From the NCBI RefSeq assembly GCF_000421605.1, contig NZ_ATXI01000010.1, positions 1 to 64,000 of the forward strand: a stretch of DNA of 64,000 nucleotides, in the 5' to 3' direction. Of this stretch, positions 17,242 through 26,441 are shown in pieces; the stretch's first letter is position 1, and each line of letters opens with the position of its first letter. The position numbers were made by a program, and so were the translations under genes. This stretch comes from Thermodesulfobacterium thermophilum DSM 1276. GTDB taxonomy: Bacteria > Desulfobacterota > Thermodesulfobacteria > Thermodesulfobacteriales > Thermodesulfobacteriaceae. Below the pieces are notes generated by a model, which saw only the letters and a program-made list of their open reading frames with translations, did not search any database and was not told the DNA's origin.

Positions 17242-17349
17242 GGGTAAGGTATATTGCTTTGCGCCTTAAAAGAAGAGGTGTCTTTAAGAGGTTTGGAAAA
17301 GGTTTTATAAAAAGGTTTAAATCTTTTTGCGAGGTTTTTTTCCCGGGTT

Positions 17350-18135
17350 ATGAGCCAAAGTCAGGAGGAAGAAAAGCAGGCTTCTTTAGACCCTTACGGT
17401 CAGGTTCCCTTTTATCGCACCTTAGTTGCCACAGACCTTTGTAAGTTCCGGGTGGTTTACAGGCAGACAGACCTTCTGGTTCTGGCAGAAAGGGACTTGA
17501 GCTTAGAGGTGGGAAGGATTGTGAGGGAGGTAAGGCTTCCTCTTGAGTCTTATGTCCTTACTCATCCTGAGTTTTTGGTGAGTCTGAGTCCTTTGCCTGT
17601 TGACCCTGAGGCACCTGAGGTGGTTAAGGAGATGTTTTTTGCAGGGAGGGTGGCAGGGGTTGGGCCGATGGCGGCGGTGGCTGGGGTGATTGCTGAGAAG
17701 GTGGGAAGGGCTGTCCTGGAGAGAGGGCTTAGCTCTCAGGTGGTGGTAGAAAACGGGGGAGATGTGTTTTTGTGGTTGAAAAAGGAGGCAAGGGTTTGTT
17801 TGTTTGCCGGCATTGATTCTCCCTTTTCTAACAAGGTATGTGTGGTTGTGCCTGCCAGGTTTATGCCCTGTGGGGTTTGTACCTCATCAGGCAAAATCGG
17901 GCATAGTTTAAGTTTGGGTAAGGCTGACGCTATAACGGTTATCCATAAAAAGGCCTCGATAGCCGATGCCCTGGCTACAGCTCTGGGAAATTTGTTAAGA
18001 AAAGAGCAGGATTTTGAAAAGGTTTTAAATCAGGCCAGGAAGGTAGAAGGGATTTTAGGGGTTATAGGGGTTTTGGGAGAAAAACTTTTTGTTTGGGGAA
18101 AAGGCATAAGGCTTGAACCCCTCAAAATTTATTAA
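17350..18135 (+). CDS. UPF0280 (COG2122) family protein
   Basis: A 261-residue protein of the UPF0280/COG2122 family, distantly related to ApbE. Typical segments are AGVGPMAAVAGVIAEKVG, VVENGGDVFL, MPCGVCTSSGKIGHSLSLGKADAITVIHKKASIADALATALGN. In Methanosarcina a COG2122 gene has been genetically tied to homocysteine formation from sulfide at low sulfide levels; that role may or may not hold here. The start ATG is 108 bases after the fumarase beta stop. The family call is firm, the function not. Confidence 0.9.
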   Translation: MSQSQEEEKQASLDPYGQVPFYRTLVATDLCKFRVVYRQTDLLVLAERDLSLEVGRIVREVRLPLESYVLTHPEFLVSLSPLPVDPEAPEVVKEMFFAGRVAGVGPMAAVAGVIAEKVGRAVLERGLSSQVVVENGGDVFLWLKKEARVCLFAGIDSPFSNKVCVVVPARFMPCGVCTSSGKIGHSLSLGKADAITVIHKKASIADALATALGNLLRKEQDFEKVLNQARKVEGILGVIGVLGEKLFVWGKGIRLEPLKIY

Positions 18136-18467
18136 TCTAAAAATAGGTATGGCTAAAAATTTAAGAAAAAAGGTTAATTTTGGCAAAAAATGAAGGATGA
18201 TAAGTGTAACGGCTTTTAAGATGGATTTTTTTGTTGTTATTTAAGGAAAACTCGCTAAAATGCTTCTTGACAAAATGTTTTGTGTGTAGTATAAAGCAAC
18301 GTATGGAATGTGATCTGTTCTTTGGAAGGATGTAGGGTTAGGAAGAAGGTTTGGTTTTTACAGGGTTGACAAAAAGAGGTTTTGTGTTTAATTTTTAACG
18401 AGGTGTTTGTTTTTTAAGGGTTTGAAAGCTAGGGTTTAAAAAAAAGAAAAAATAAAGGAGGTGTGGC
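18136..18467 (+). other. Long leader/promoter region of the porin gene
   Basis: This 332-base stretch has no gene. It holds a consensus promoter (18267-18295) and a second TTGACA at 18366-18371 with a weak -10 17 bases on, then AAAGGAGG before the porin ATG. From the first promoter the untranslated leader would be about 165 nt. I see no recognisable riboswitch. Confidence 0.6.
18267..18295 (+). promoter_or_regulatory. Near-consensus sigma70 promoter of the porin
   Basis: TTGACA (18267-18272), a 17-base spacer, TATAAA (18290-18295). This is the closest match to consensus in the window and fits a highly expressed outer-membrane protein. Confidence 0.8.
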
Positions 18468-19772
18468 ATGAAGGTAGCAAGATGGAAGGTTTTAGGTGTG
18501 GCAGGTGCTTTGGTTTTGGGCTATGCAGCCACCACCCAGGCTGCTCAGATCAAGGTGGATGAGGATACCTTTGCAGACTTTGGTTACAATATGAAGATCA
18601 TGTATCAGAAGTTTGATGAAAGAGAAAAGGGAGATGCAGGTTGGAAAAAGAATGTTTTTGACATCAAGGATTCTCGTTTTTACATCTCCGGTCAGGTAAG
18701 CAAGATGGTTCAGTTCTACGGAGAGTGGAATGCCTCTGGTGCTTATAAAGAGCCAACTGCTGGATATGCTAAAGACAACAAGGTAGGTTTAGGAGAGGCT
18801 GGGGTTAACTTTGTGTTTATGCCTGAGCTTCAGGTAAGGGCTGGTAAGGTTAGGGTGCCTTTTACCAGGTATCAGATGACCTCAGGTTACAGCCTTATCA
18901 TCCCTACTGACGCCTGGTATGATAAGGGTGGTGCAGGAGCTAACGGAGTCTTTAAGAATATTATAAAGGATATTGCAGAGGATAAGGATAGAGGTATTGA
19001 GTTTACCAATCCTTTAGATCTTATCGGTAAGGCAGACGGTGGTTTGGTTGTGCATGGAGACATCGCAAACGGAATGTTCAGGTATAACGTGGGTGTGTTT
19101 AACGAGGATAAGAGAAAAGATGAGGCTTTTAAAGGGTTGCAGTGGGTTGCCAGGGTTGAGTTTACTCCAACTATGCTTGGGTATGCCCCAGAGTCCACCA
19201 CCTCTCCTCACGGAAAGGTTAAGGATACCTACCTTGGTAAAAAGGACGTCCTTACCATAGGTTTGGGATATTACAAAGAAAAATTGTATGATAAAGAATA
19301 TACAAATTACAAATCTTTAGAGGTTGATGGTTGGACGGCAGACCTTTTCTTTGAAAAGAAGTTTGGCTGCTGGGTGCCTAACCTTCAGATCGGCTACATC
19401 AAGTTAAACGACAGCCATTTCTATAACGATATAAGTTCAAATGTATGGAAAAAAGGAGATACCAGTCTCTGGTATGCCCAGGGACAGCTTCTTTATGATG
19501 CGGTGGTTGGGTTTGGAAAGCCAGCCCTTGCCATCAGGTATGAAAACGTAGAGGCAGATGGCGTTTATACTACAAATTATACTACAAAGAAAGACTTTGC
19601 CTTTGACCGCTGGGGGGTTGCTTTTAACTACTATCTCAAAGGCCAGGCTGCAAAGGTGTCCCTTGGGTTTGACAAGGTAGAATACGACGACGCTGCCAAG
19701 GCTTTCTTGAAGTATTCTGAATACGAAGACTCCATTACTGACTACTACCTCTACATCCAGACGATGTTCTAA
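18468..19772 (+). CDS. Outer-membrane porin (phosphate-selective porin O/P-like)
   Basis: A 434-residue exported beta-barrel. A signal peptide (KVARWKVLGVAGALVLGYAATTQAA) ends near residue 26; the mature part has alternating hydrophobic/polar strands rich in Tyr, Gly and Asp and ends in Phe, as outer-membrane proteins do for Bam recognition. The segment DSRFYISGQVSKMVQFYGEWN and RAGKVRVPFTRYQMTSG resembles Porin O/P family barrels. It has a consensus promoter, a strong AAAGGAGG ribosome-binding site and two terminators, all consistent with a major porin. Substrate specificity cannot be read from the sequence. Confidence 0.85.
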   Translation: MKVARWKVLGVAGALVLGYAATTQAAQIKVDEDTFADFGYNMKIMYQKFDEREKGDAGWKKNVFDIKDSRFYISGQVSKMVQFYGEWNASGAYKEPTAGYAKDNKVGLGEAGVNFVFMPELQVRAGKVRVPFTRYQMTSGYSLIIPTDAWYDKGGAGANGVFKNIIKDIAEDKDRGIEFTNPLDLIGKADGGLVVHGDIANGMFRYNVGVFNEDKRKDEAFKGLQWVARVEFTPTMLGYAPESTTSPHGKVKDTYLGKKDVLTIGLGYYKEKLYDKEYTNYKSLEVDGWTADLFFEKKFGCWVPNLQIGYIKLNDSHFYNDISSNVWKKGDTSLWYAQGQLLYDAVVGFGKPALAIRYENVEADGVYTTNYTTKKDFAFDRWGVAFNYYLKGQAAKVSLGFDKVEYDDAAKAFLKYSEYEDSITDYYLYIQTMF

Positions 19773-19785
19773 AGAGGAAGTTTAA

Positions 19786-19807
19786 AAGGCAGGCCCTGGC
19801 CTGCCTT
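19786..19807 (+). terminator. First hairpin after the porin gene
   Basis: A perfect 10-bp inverted repeat AAGGCAGGCC / GGCCTGCCTT with a 2-base centre, 13 bases after the stop codon. No T tail follows, so it is a stabilising or partial terminator hairpin. Confidence 0.55.
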
Positions 19808-19821
19808 ACTCTTAAGATTTT

Positions 19822-19857
19822 AAAGGGGGCAACTTTGGTTGCCCCCTTTTTTGTTTT
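19822..19857 (+). terminator. Strong rho-independent terminator after the porin
   Basis: A 12-bp stem (AAAGGGGGCAAC 19822-19833 with GTTGCCCCCTTT 19838-19849), a 4-base loop and a T-rich tail. It ends the porin transcript before the convergent trmN6-like gene. Confidence 0.92.
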
Positions 19858-19891
19858 TAATCCTTTTTTTACCTCTTTCTTGATCCCTCTT

Positions 19892-20626
19892 TTAAACCTC
19901 TTCCAACATCTCCCTTACCTCGGTGGTGTAAGGGCCACCTTTTTCCTGGTAGATAAAAAGAGGAGGTAAGACCAGGGTTTCTTCTCCTGCCTGTTTTACC
20001 GCCTCAACGAGCAAAAACCGAGCCTGATCTCCTGGATAGGAATGGACAAACCTTAACACCTTGGGCTCAAGCCTTGCCTGTTTAAGTCCTGCTATAAGCT
20101 CAGCTGTCCTTAAGGCGGTAAAGATTAAATACAACCTCCCCCGGTTTTTCAAGACCCCTGCCACAGCCTTTAAAAACTCCTTTAGCCCTGCCCTGGTCTC
20201 CCTTTTGGCAAGGTTTTTAAGTTCATCTGGGCTTTGTCTTCCACATCCAGGTTTGAAATAAGGTGGGTTTGAAAAAACCACGTCAAAAACTTCATTTTTG
20301 AAGGGATTTTTTCCGATATCCCCTTTTACCGGAAAAATCGAGTTTTCTAAAAGATTTTTCTCTGCGTTAAGTCTTAAGCACCGCAAAAACAGAGGGTCAA
20401 GTTCAACGGCAAAGATCCTGGCCTTAGGTTGTTTTAGGGCTGCCATCAGGGAGATGATCCCAGACCCTGCCCCAACCTCAAGGGCCTTTTCTCCAGGCTT
20501 AACCTTGAGAAAATGTCCTAAGAGCACAGAGTCTATCCCAAACCTAAAGCCCTTTTCTGGCTGGTAGACCTTGAGTTTTCCCTTAAAAAACAGGGTAAGA
20601 CTTAAGCCTTTTCCATCGTTTTCCAT
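19892..20626 (-). CDS. tRNA1(Val) A37 N6-methyltransferase-like protein
   Basis: A 244-residue class I SAM methyltransferase of the TrmN6/YfiC type. It shows FRFGIDSVLLGHFL near residue 25, the SAM loop VGAGSGIISLMAA, and the catalytic motif NPPYFKPG typical of adenine-N6 (and other amino) methyltransferases. E. coli TrmN6 modifies A37 of tRNA-Val. Its start overlaps the end of hemW by 25 bases, so the two are translated from one minus-strand transcript. Target assignment is inferred from family. Confidence 0.85.
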   Translation of the reverse strand: MENDGKGLSLTLFFKGKLKVYQPEKGFRFGIDSVLLGHFLKVKPGEKALEVGAGSGIISLMAALKQPKARIFAVELDPLFLRCLRLNAEKNLLENSIFPVKGDIGKNPFKNEVFDVVFSNPPYFKPGCGRQSPDELKNLAKRETRAGLKEFLKAVAGVLKNRGRLYLIFTALRTAELIAGLKQARLEPKVLRFVHSYPGDQARFLLVEAVKQAGEETLVLPPLFIYQEKGGPYTTEVREMLEEV

Positions 20627-21744
20627 AGGAGTTTTACCACCTGGTTGTGAAAAAGCCTTCCTTGGGAGGTCAGGCTAACCCTGTTTCCCTTTCTTTCTAT
20701 CAGTCCTTTTTCGATAAGGTTTTTTAAAACCCAAGGGTCTAAGTAGTAGCCAAACTTTGCACTCAGGGTCCTGAGGTCAATCCCTTTTTTCAGCCTTAGT
20801 CCCATAAAAACATACTCTTTGGCAAACTCAAGGGGGGTTAGGGTTTCTAAAGGGGTTAGGGGAAGTTTTTTTTGGTTAAGCAAGGTTTCTACATAGGCTT
20901 TTAGGTCTTGAGGGTTTTGCCATCTCAGGTTTGCTATCCTGGAAACCGCAGAAGGCCCAAGCCCAACATAGGGCTTTACCTCCCAGTAAAAGAGGTTGTG
21001 CTTGCACTCAAAACCTGGCCTTGCATAGTTTGAGATTTCGTATCTCACATATCCCTGGGATTCTAAGGTGTGTTCTATAAACCGGTAGAAAAGGTCTACC
21101 GGCTTGTTAGGAGAAAAGCCAGAAAAAGAGACGTCATGCTCAAGGGTTAGCTCGTAAAAGGAGAGATGGGTGGGAGAAAAGCTTAAGGCCTTTTTTATCT
21201 CCTCCTCTAAGGTCTTTAGTCCCTGGCCTTTCCATCCAAAGATAAAGTCTACAGAAAGGTTTGAGAAAAGGGAGGAGGCATTCTCAAGGGCCTTTAAGGC
21301 GGTTTTAAGATGATAGGTTCTTTTTAAGGTTTTTAGTCCCTTTTCTGAGAGGCTTTGCACCCCTAAGCTTAACCGGTTAAACCCGGTCTCAACAAAACCT
21401 TTTAGTTTTTCAGGGGTTATGGTGTCAGGGTTTGCCTCAAGAGTTAACTCAACCGGGGTGAACCTAAACTGAGAGGAAAGAAACTCAAAGAACTCCTGAT
21501 AAAACCCTGGTGACAGAAGGGAAGGGGTGCCTCCTCCTGCATAGAAGGTGGTGATGTTAAGGGCCGTTCCTGAGAGTTTTTCCACAAAGTCTTTGAGGTA
21601 TAAGACCTCGGTCTTTACAGCCTTAAGGTAGGTTTTTTCCTCTTCAGATGAAGGGACATGTGGAAGAGAATAAAAGTCGCAATAAGGACACTTTTTTACA
21701 CAAAAGGGAACGTGCAGATAAAGGGCAACCCTGATAAAGGCCAT
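20602..21744 (-). CDS. hemW: HemW-like radical SAM protein
   Basis: A 380-residue radical SAM protein related to oxygen-independent coproporphyrinogen oxidase. The cluster motif CVKKCPYC starts about residue 15, followed by FYAGGGTPSLL, LEANPDTIT and RLSLGVQS. The sequence fits HemW, now regarded as a haem-binding chaperone rather than an oxidase, since it lacks the HemN N-terminal extension. It is upstream of the trmN6-like gene. A siroheme decarboxylase subunit at 31806-32300 suggests haem is made by the Ahb route, which has no need of HemN. Confidence 0.9.
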   Translation of the reverse strand: MAFIRVALYLHVPFCVKKCPYCDFYSLPHVPSSEEEKTYLKAVKTEVLYLKDFVEKLSGTALNITTFYAGGGTPSLLSPGFYQEFFEFLSSQFRFTPVELTLEANPDTITPEKLKGFVETGFNRLSLGVQSLSEKGLKTLKRTYHLKTALKALENASSLFSNLSVDFIFGWKGQGLKTLEEEIKKALSFSPTHLSFYELTLEHDVSFSGFSPNKPVDLFYRFIEHTLESQGYVRYEISNYARPGFECKHNLFYWEVKPYVGLGPSAVSRIANLRWQNPQDLKAYVETLLNQKKLPLTPLETLTPLEFAKEYVFMGLRLKKGIDLRTLSAKFGYYLDPWVLKNLIEKGLIERKGNRVSLTSQGRLFHNQVVKLLWKTMEKA

Positions 21745-21866
21745 GAGGTTTTTTACTTTTTATTATAGGCTACCCCTTTTAGTTTAGCAAGGTTTTCACA
21801 GGGGCTTTTTCTTAAATTTTTACCTTGCTATTTTAAAATCGGCAAAAAGGTTATAAAATAGAAAAG

Positions 21867-22967
21867 ATGAAGACCTTTTTTCGGTATCACCTTAGAGAAT
21901 ATCTGTTTTATACTTCTGTTTTTTTCTTTCTTTTTAGTGTTATCATCACCCTGGTAAAGGGCATCTTTGGGCTTCAGAAGTTTTTTGAGTTAAACCCGAG
22001 TTTAAAAGAGATGTTTTTAAACTTTGGGCTCCTTTTTCTTCAGCTTACCTCTTTTATCTTGCCTCTTTCTGTTTTTTTGGGGGTGATGTTTGGGGTTCAC
22101 AGGTTTAAGGAGGACCGGGAGCTTCTGGGGTTTTTTAGCCTGGGGTTCAGGTTTAGCGATTTTCTGAAACCTTTGTGTGCCTTTATGCTTTTAGGGTTTG
22201 TGCTGCTTTTTTTGGCCCATTTCTTGCTAGTACCTTATGCCAAAAAACTACAGAAAACGATGAGGTTTGAACTTACCAAAAGGCAGTTTGAAGAGCCTTT
22301 GCCAGAAAAACGGGCTATACCTCTGGGAGAAAACCATGTGATCTATGTGGAAAAGGCAAAAAAGCAGGATAAAGCACACGAGTTTGAGAGGGTGTTTCTT
22401 GTAGAAAAGGGGGCTGAAAAAAAGCAGGTTTTTCTGGCAGAAAAAGGAAGGTTAGACCCTAAGGAAGGGGTTTTTACCCTTTATCAGGGAGAAGGCTTTT
22501 CTCTGGGTAAGGACAAAACGGTTGAGGTTTTCAGGTTTGGGGAGTATCAGTTTTTTCTGATGGTAAAAGAAGGTGAGCAAATGGTTGAGTTTGGAAGGGG
22601 GGAGCTCAGTTTTCCAGAGCTTAAGGCAAGGTTAAAGGAGGTTGAGAAAAACAGGCGTCAGTGGTTTAGATATCTTACCGAATACTGGGACAGGTTTTTC
22701 TATCCGTTAAGTTTGTTTCTGGTGGTTTTTCAGGGGTTTTTGGCGGCAATTTTTATGAAAACCCACAACCGGTTTCTGGTGTTTTTCACCGCGGTAGCCC
22801 TTTATGTGGTGTTTTATGTGGGGTATCAGCTGTGCCATTCTCTGGCAGAAAATGGAAGGGTCTATCCGGTGGTAAGTTTTCTGGTGTTTTATCTGGTGTT
22901 TGGGGCTCTGGTGGGGTTGGAGGCCTGGTTTTTGTTTAAAAAGAAACGTCATCAGGTTTACCTATGA
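21867..22967 (+). CDS. lptF: LptF/LptG family permease (first of pair)
   Basis: A 366-residue inner-membrane protein of the YjgP/YjgQ family. Three helices near the N-terminus, a periplasmic beta-rich region (about 130-260) and three C-terminal helices match the LptF/G layout. With LptB ATPase it extracts lipopolysaccharide from the inner membrane. It overlaps the second permease by 4 bases (ATGA), as is usual for the heterodimer pair. Which one is LptF and which LptG is set by order only. Confidence 0.88.
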   Translation: MKTFFRYHLREYLFYTSVFFFLFSVIITLVKGIFGLQKFFELNPSLKEMFLNFGLLFLQLTSFILPLSVFLGVMFGVHRFKEDRELLGFFSLGFRFSDFLKPLCAFMLLGFVLLFLAHFLLVPYAKKLQKTMRFELTKRQFEEPLPEKRAIPLGENHVIYVEKAKKQDKAHEFERVFLVEKGAEKKQVFLAEKGRLDPKEGVFTLYQGEGFSLGKDKTVEVFRFGEYQFFLMVKEGEQMVEFGRGELSFPELKARLKEVEKNRRQWFRYLTEYWDRFFYPLSLFLVVFQGFLAAIFMKTHNRFLVFFTAVALYVVFYVGYQLCHSLAENGRVYPVVSFLVFYLVFGALVGLEAWFLFKKKRHQVYL

Positions 22968-24067
22968 GGCTTAAGCCAAGGACTTATCAACTTTATGTAT
23001 GGCAAGAGGTTTTCAGGGTTTCGCTGGTGTTACTGTCTATCTTTCTTGGTTTTTATCTGGTGATAGACTTTTTTGAGAGGTTAGGGGATTTTCTTAAGTT
23101 TGGCAAGCCTTTTTATCTGTTTGGAAGGTATGTCTTCTGGAAGAACCTGGTTAACCTTTATGAGGTTTTCCCGTTTGTGGTGGGGTTTTCTGGGGTTTTA
23201 ACCCTTTTTATCTGGGCTAAGACCAACGAGCTTCTGGGTTTTCTTTCCTTAGGTGTGGCTAAGGGGGTGTTGCTAAGAGAGACAGGAAAGGCCCTTTTAG
23301 GCATAGGGATTTTGGGAGGGGTGTTTCTTAACCTTGTTTTGCCTTATGCCACGTTTAATGCTCTTTATACCTGGGAGTATAAGATCGTTGGCAAAAAGAA
23401 ACAGCAGGTAGTTTTGGGAGACCAGATTTTTTTTACAGGGGATGACTGTTATCTTATAGCCAAGCCTCTTGAGCCCAAAGGGGAATACTTAGGTGAGGTT
23501 ACGGTTGTGGTTTATGATAAGGATAAAAGGGTTTTAAGTCTGATCTGGGCAGAAAGCGGGTATTATAGCCAAGGAAGGTGGGTATTAAAAGAGGTGGTGC
23601 AACAGAGGAGGGAAAAGGGGTTTTCTCCTGAGTTTTTGCCTCAGGCTTTTTACCGGTTTTCCTTTGAGCCAGACACCTTAACCACGGTGAAAAAGCCTGT
23701 CTATTTTCTTTCTATCCCGGAGCTTATAGAAAGGGCAAGGTTTTTAGCCAAGATAGACAGTCCTTATCAGGAGGTGGTGGCAGAACTATTTCTTAAAGGG
23801 TTCTATTTGTTTGTGCCTTTTTTACTTGCGGTGTTTTCTGTTTTTGCCTTTTTAAAGTTTTTTGTGCCAAACGACTGGAAAAAGGGGGCCTTTTTAAGTA
23901 TAGGGCTTTTCTTTTTGAATTTGGTGTATTTTCTGTTTTTTCAGACCTTGCTTAGAAAGGGGTTTATGGTAGGGATTCCGGCTCTTGTTGTCTGGGGTTT
24001 AGCTGGTCTTTTCTGGTATTTTTGGCAGGCTTATCTTGTTTTTTTGAAAAAATCTGGTAAAAATTAG
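22964..24067 (+). CDS. lptG: LptF/LptG family permease (second of pair)
   Basis: A 367-residue paralogue of the preceding gene with the same six-helix and periplasmic jellyroll layout; the N-terminus starts [20 protein letters not shown] and the C-terminal helices end in a basic tail. It completes the LptF-LptG heterodimer for LPS transport, showing the cell has an LPS-type outer membrane. The acyl carrier protein gene follows after 28 bases, so lipid synthesis and LPS export genes may share a transcript. Confidence 0.88.
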   Translation: MRLKPRTYQLYVWQEVFRVSLVLLSIFLGFYLVIDFFERLGDFLKFGKPFYLFGRYVFWKNLVNLYEVFPFVVGFSGVLTLFIWAKTNELLGFLSLGVAKGVLLRETGKALLGIGILGGVFLNLVLPYATFNALYTWEYKIVGKKKQQVVLGDQIFFTGDDCYLIAKPLEPKGEYLGEVTVVVYDKDKRVLSLIWAESGYYSQGRWVLKEVVQQRREKGFSPEFLPQAFYRFSFEPDTLTTVKKPVYFLSIPELIERARFLAKIDSPYQEVVAELFLKGFYLFVPFLLAVFSVFAFLKFFVPNDWKKGAFLSIGLFFLNLVYFLFFQTLLRKGFMVGIPALVVWGLAGLFWYFWQAYLVFLKKSGKN

Positions 24068-24095
24068 AGAAAATCTTGCAACAGGAGGGCTTTTT

Positions 24096-24332
24096 ATGTC
24101 TATAGAAGAAAAGGTGATTGACATCATCGCTCAAAAACTTAATCTTTCTAAAGATCAGGTCAAACCAGAGGCTTCTTTTATCGAGGACTTAGGGGCTGAT
24201 TCCCTTGATTTGGTAGAGCTTGTTATGGCTATGGAAGAGGCCTTTGGGATGGAGGTGCCTGACGAGGATGCCGAAAAGTTAAGAACCGTGCAGGATGTCA
24301 TCGACTATGTAAAAGCCAAGGTAGGAAACTAA
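24096..24332 (+). CDS. acpP: Acyl carrier protein
   Basis: A 78-residue acidic carrier protein. The phosphopantetheine attachment Ser lies in [15 protein letters not shown] (about residue 37), and size and charge are classical. It carries growing acyl chains for fatty acid synthesis. It precedes fabF, and the enzyme that would load it, AcpS, is encoded two genes further on in the same run. Confidence 0.97.
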   Translation: MSIEEKVIDIIAQKLNLSKDQVKPEASFIEDLGADSLDLVELVMAMEEAFGMEVPDEDAEKLRTVQDVIDYVKAKVGN

Positions 24333-24351
24333 GGGGTTTAGGAGATTAAAC

Positions 24352-25593
24352 GTGAGAAAGCGGGTAGTAGTCACCGGTGTTGGGACGGTTAACCCTCTTG
24401 GGATAGGGGTTGAAGAGACCTGGAAAAACATCAAGGCAGGTAAATCTGGTATCGGCAGGATTACCAAGTTTGACCCGTCTTCTCTTCCCAGCCAGATTGC
24501 TGGGGAGGTAAAGGGGTTTAAACCTGAAGAGTTTATGTCTTCAAAGCTGGTATCTCGTATAGATACCTTTATTCAATATGCTTTGGCCTCAGCCAGGATG
24601 GCTTTAGAGGATGCAGGTCTTCCTTTAGAGGACCTTGGGCCTGAGGTGGGCTCAGTCATCGGGGTAGGGATGGGTGGAATAGGTCAGGTAGAATACTACA
24701 CCCGTATTTTTGACGAAAAGGGATACAAAAGGGTGAGTCCCTTTTTTATCCCTATGATCATCCCTAACATGGCAGCAGGTCAGGTGGCCATCAACTTTGG
24801 GGCCAAAGGGCCTAATCTTGCGGTATGTACCGCCTGTGCAGCAGGCAACCATGCGATAGGAGAGGCCTATCGGTTGATAAGAGAAGGGCAGGCAACCATC
24901 ATGATCTGTGGGGGGACAGAGAGCATGATCACCCCCTTGACCATAGCAGGTTTTTCTGTGATCAAGGCCCTTTCTACCAGAAATGATGAGCCTGAAAGGG
25001 CTTCTCGGCCTTTTGATGCCAGCCGGGATGGTTTTGTGATTGCAGAAGGATGTGGAATTTTAGTCCTTGAGGAGCTTGAGCATGCCTTAAAAAGAGGGGC
25101 CAAGATATATGCAGAGCTGATAGGCTATGGGTTAAACGCAGATGCCTATCACATGACCGCACCTTCTCCTGACGGCGAAGGGGCGGCAAGATGCATGGAG
25201 CTTGCGTTAAAGGACGCAGGGATCTTGCCTCAACAGGTAGACTACATCAACGCCCATGGCACAAGCACACCTCTTAACGATGTGGCAGAGACCAAGGCCA
25301 TAAAAAAGGTTTTTGGAGATCATGCCTACAAGCTTATGGTTTCTTCCACCAAGTCTATGACAGGACATCTTCTTGGGGGTGCCGGGGGGCTTGAGGCGGT
25401 TTTAACGGTTATGGCTGTTTATGAGGGGATAGCACCTCCTACGATCAACCTTGAAAACCCAGACCCTGAGTGTGACCTTGACTATGTGCCTAACCAGGCA
25501 AGAAAGGCAGATATCAGGATAGCCATGTCAAATGCCTTTGGTTTTGGAGGCACCAACGCCACGCTGGTTTTTAAAAAATGGGAGGGAAAATAA
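24352..25593 (+). CDS. fabF: Beta-ketoacyl-ACP synthase II
   Basis: A 413-residue condensing enzyme that extends acyl-ACP with malonyl-ACP. The catalytic triad is visible: Cys in VCTACAAGNHAIG (about residue 163), His in YINAHGTSTPLND and His in TKSMTGHLLGGAGG. It starts with GTG, with AGGAG 7 bases before it. It sits 19 bases after acpP, the standard acpP-fabF pairing. Confidence 0.97.
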   Translation: MRKRVVVTGVGTVNPLGIGVEETWKNIKAGKSGIGRITKFDPSSLPSQIAGEVKGFKPEEFMSSKLVSRIDTFIQYALASARMALEDAGLPLEDLGPEVGSVIGVGMGGIGQVEYYTRIFDEKGYKRVSPFFIPMIIPNMAAGQVAINFGAKGPNLAVCTACAAGNHAIGEAYRLIREGQATIMICGGTESMITPLTIAGFSVIKALSTRNDEPERASRPFDASRDGFVIAEGCGILVLEELEHALKRGAKIYAELIGYGLNADAYHMTAPSPDGEGAARCMELALKDAGILPQQVDYINAHGTSTPLNDVAETKAIKKVFGDHAYKLMVSSTKSMTGHLLGGAGGLEAVLTVMAVYEGIAPPTINLENPDPECDLDYVPNQARKADIRIAMSNAFGFGGTNATLVFKKWEGK

Positions 25594-25597
25594 ACCG

Positions 25598-26041
25598 ATG
25601 AAGATTGCCATTGCTTCAGACCATGCCGGATATTTTTTAAAAGAAAAGATAAAAGATTTTTTAGCCAAAGAAGGGCATGAGGTGGTAGATGTAGGGTGTT
25701 ATTCTCATGTGGCGGTGGATTATCCTGAGTATGGGGTTAAGGCAGTGGAGAAGGTGTTACAGGGTGAGGTGGAAAGGGGGATCCTTATCTGCGGGACAGG
25801 GATAGGGATGAGTATTGTGGCCAACCGGTTTTCTGGGATAAGGGCAGCCCTTTGTCATGAGCCCTTTTCTGCCAAGATGGCAAGGCTTCACAACGACGCC
25901 AACGTGCTTGTCCTTGGCGGAAGGATGATTGGGGACGGGATGGCGGTTGAGATCGTAAAAATCTTTTTAGAAACACCTTTTGAGGGAGGAAGACACGAGC
26001 GCAGGCTCGAACTTATAGAAAAACTTAAAAACCTTAGATGA
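25598..26041 (+). CDS. rpiB: Ribose-5-phosphate isomerase B
   Basis: A 147-residue RpiB/LacAB-type isomerase interconverting ribose 5-phosphate and ribulose 5-phosphate. The start KIAIASDHAGY, the Cys loop ILICGTGIGMSIVANR and DANVLVLGGRMIG are diagnostic. The open frame extends upstream into fabF, but the ATG at 25598 gives the family start and lies 4 bases after the fabF stop. Its own stop overlaps the acpS start by 4 bases. Confidence 0.95.
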   Translation: MKIAIASDHAGYFLKEKIKDFLAKEGHEVVDVGCYSHVAVDYPEYGVKAVEKVLQGEVERGILICGTGIGMSIVANRFSGIRAALCHEPFSAKMARLHNDANVLVLGGRMIGDGMAVEIVKIFLETPFEGGRHERRLELIEKLKNLR

Positions 26042-26418
26042 ACCTAATTGGCATAGGGGTAGACTTAGTATACTTACCAAGGATAGAGAAAATTTATTCT
26101 ACCTATCCACAGCGGTTTTTAGAGAAGGTCTTTCATCCTAAAGAGGTATCCTTAGCGTTAAAACGCAAAGATATCTCGGTCTATTTAGCTTCATGCTTTG
26201 CGGCTAAAGAGGCCTTTTACAAGGCTTTAGGTGGGTATCAACCCTTTGTCTGGCAAGAGATAAGCCTTCTCAGAGACCCCCAAACAAGAAAGCCGTTCAT
26301 AGAGTTAGAAGGCAGGGCTTTAGAGGTTTTTAAAGATAGAGGCGGGAAGGACTGTGTGGTTAGCCTTTCTCATGAAAAGGATTATGTGGTATGTATGGTA
26401 GTAATAACTGGAGGATAA
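26038..26418 (+). CDS. acpS: Holo-[acyl-carrier-protein] synthase
   Basis: A 126-residue phosphopantetheinyl transferase that activates ACP. The magnesium-binding segment GIGVDLVYLPRIEKI at the N-terminus and FAAKEAFYKALG in the middle are standard. Its ATG overlaps the rpiB stop codon. It is followed by the nnr gene, the same neighbour as in many bacteria. Confidence 0.94.
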   Translation: MNLIGIGVDLVYLPRIEKIYSTYPQRFLEKVFHPKEVSLALKRKDISVYLASCFAAKEAFYKALGGYQPFVWQEISLLRDPQTRKPFIELEGRALEVFKDRGGKDCVVSLSHEKDYVVCMVVITGG

Positions 26419-26441
26419 CTGGATAGGAGAGGGGTAGGGTT

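Noticed and set aside
17238-17444. A 68-residue Arg/Lys/Phe-rich open frame after fumarase beta
   Set aside because: It overlaps the UPF0280 start by 95 bases in another frame, its composition looks like a frame artefact, and it has no ribosome-binding site.
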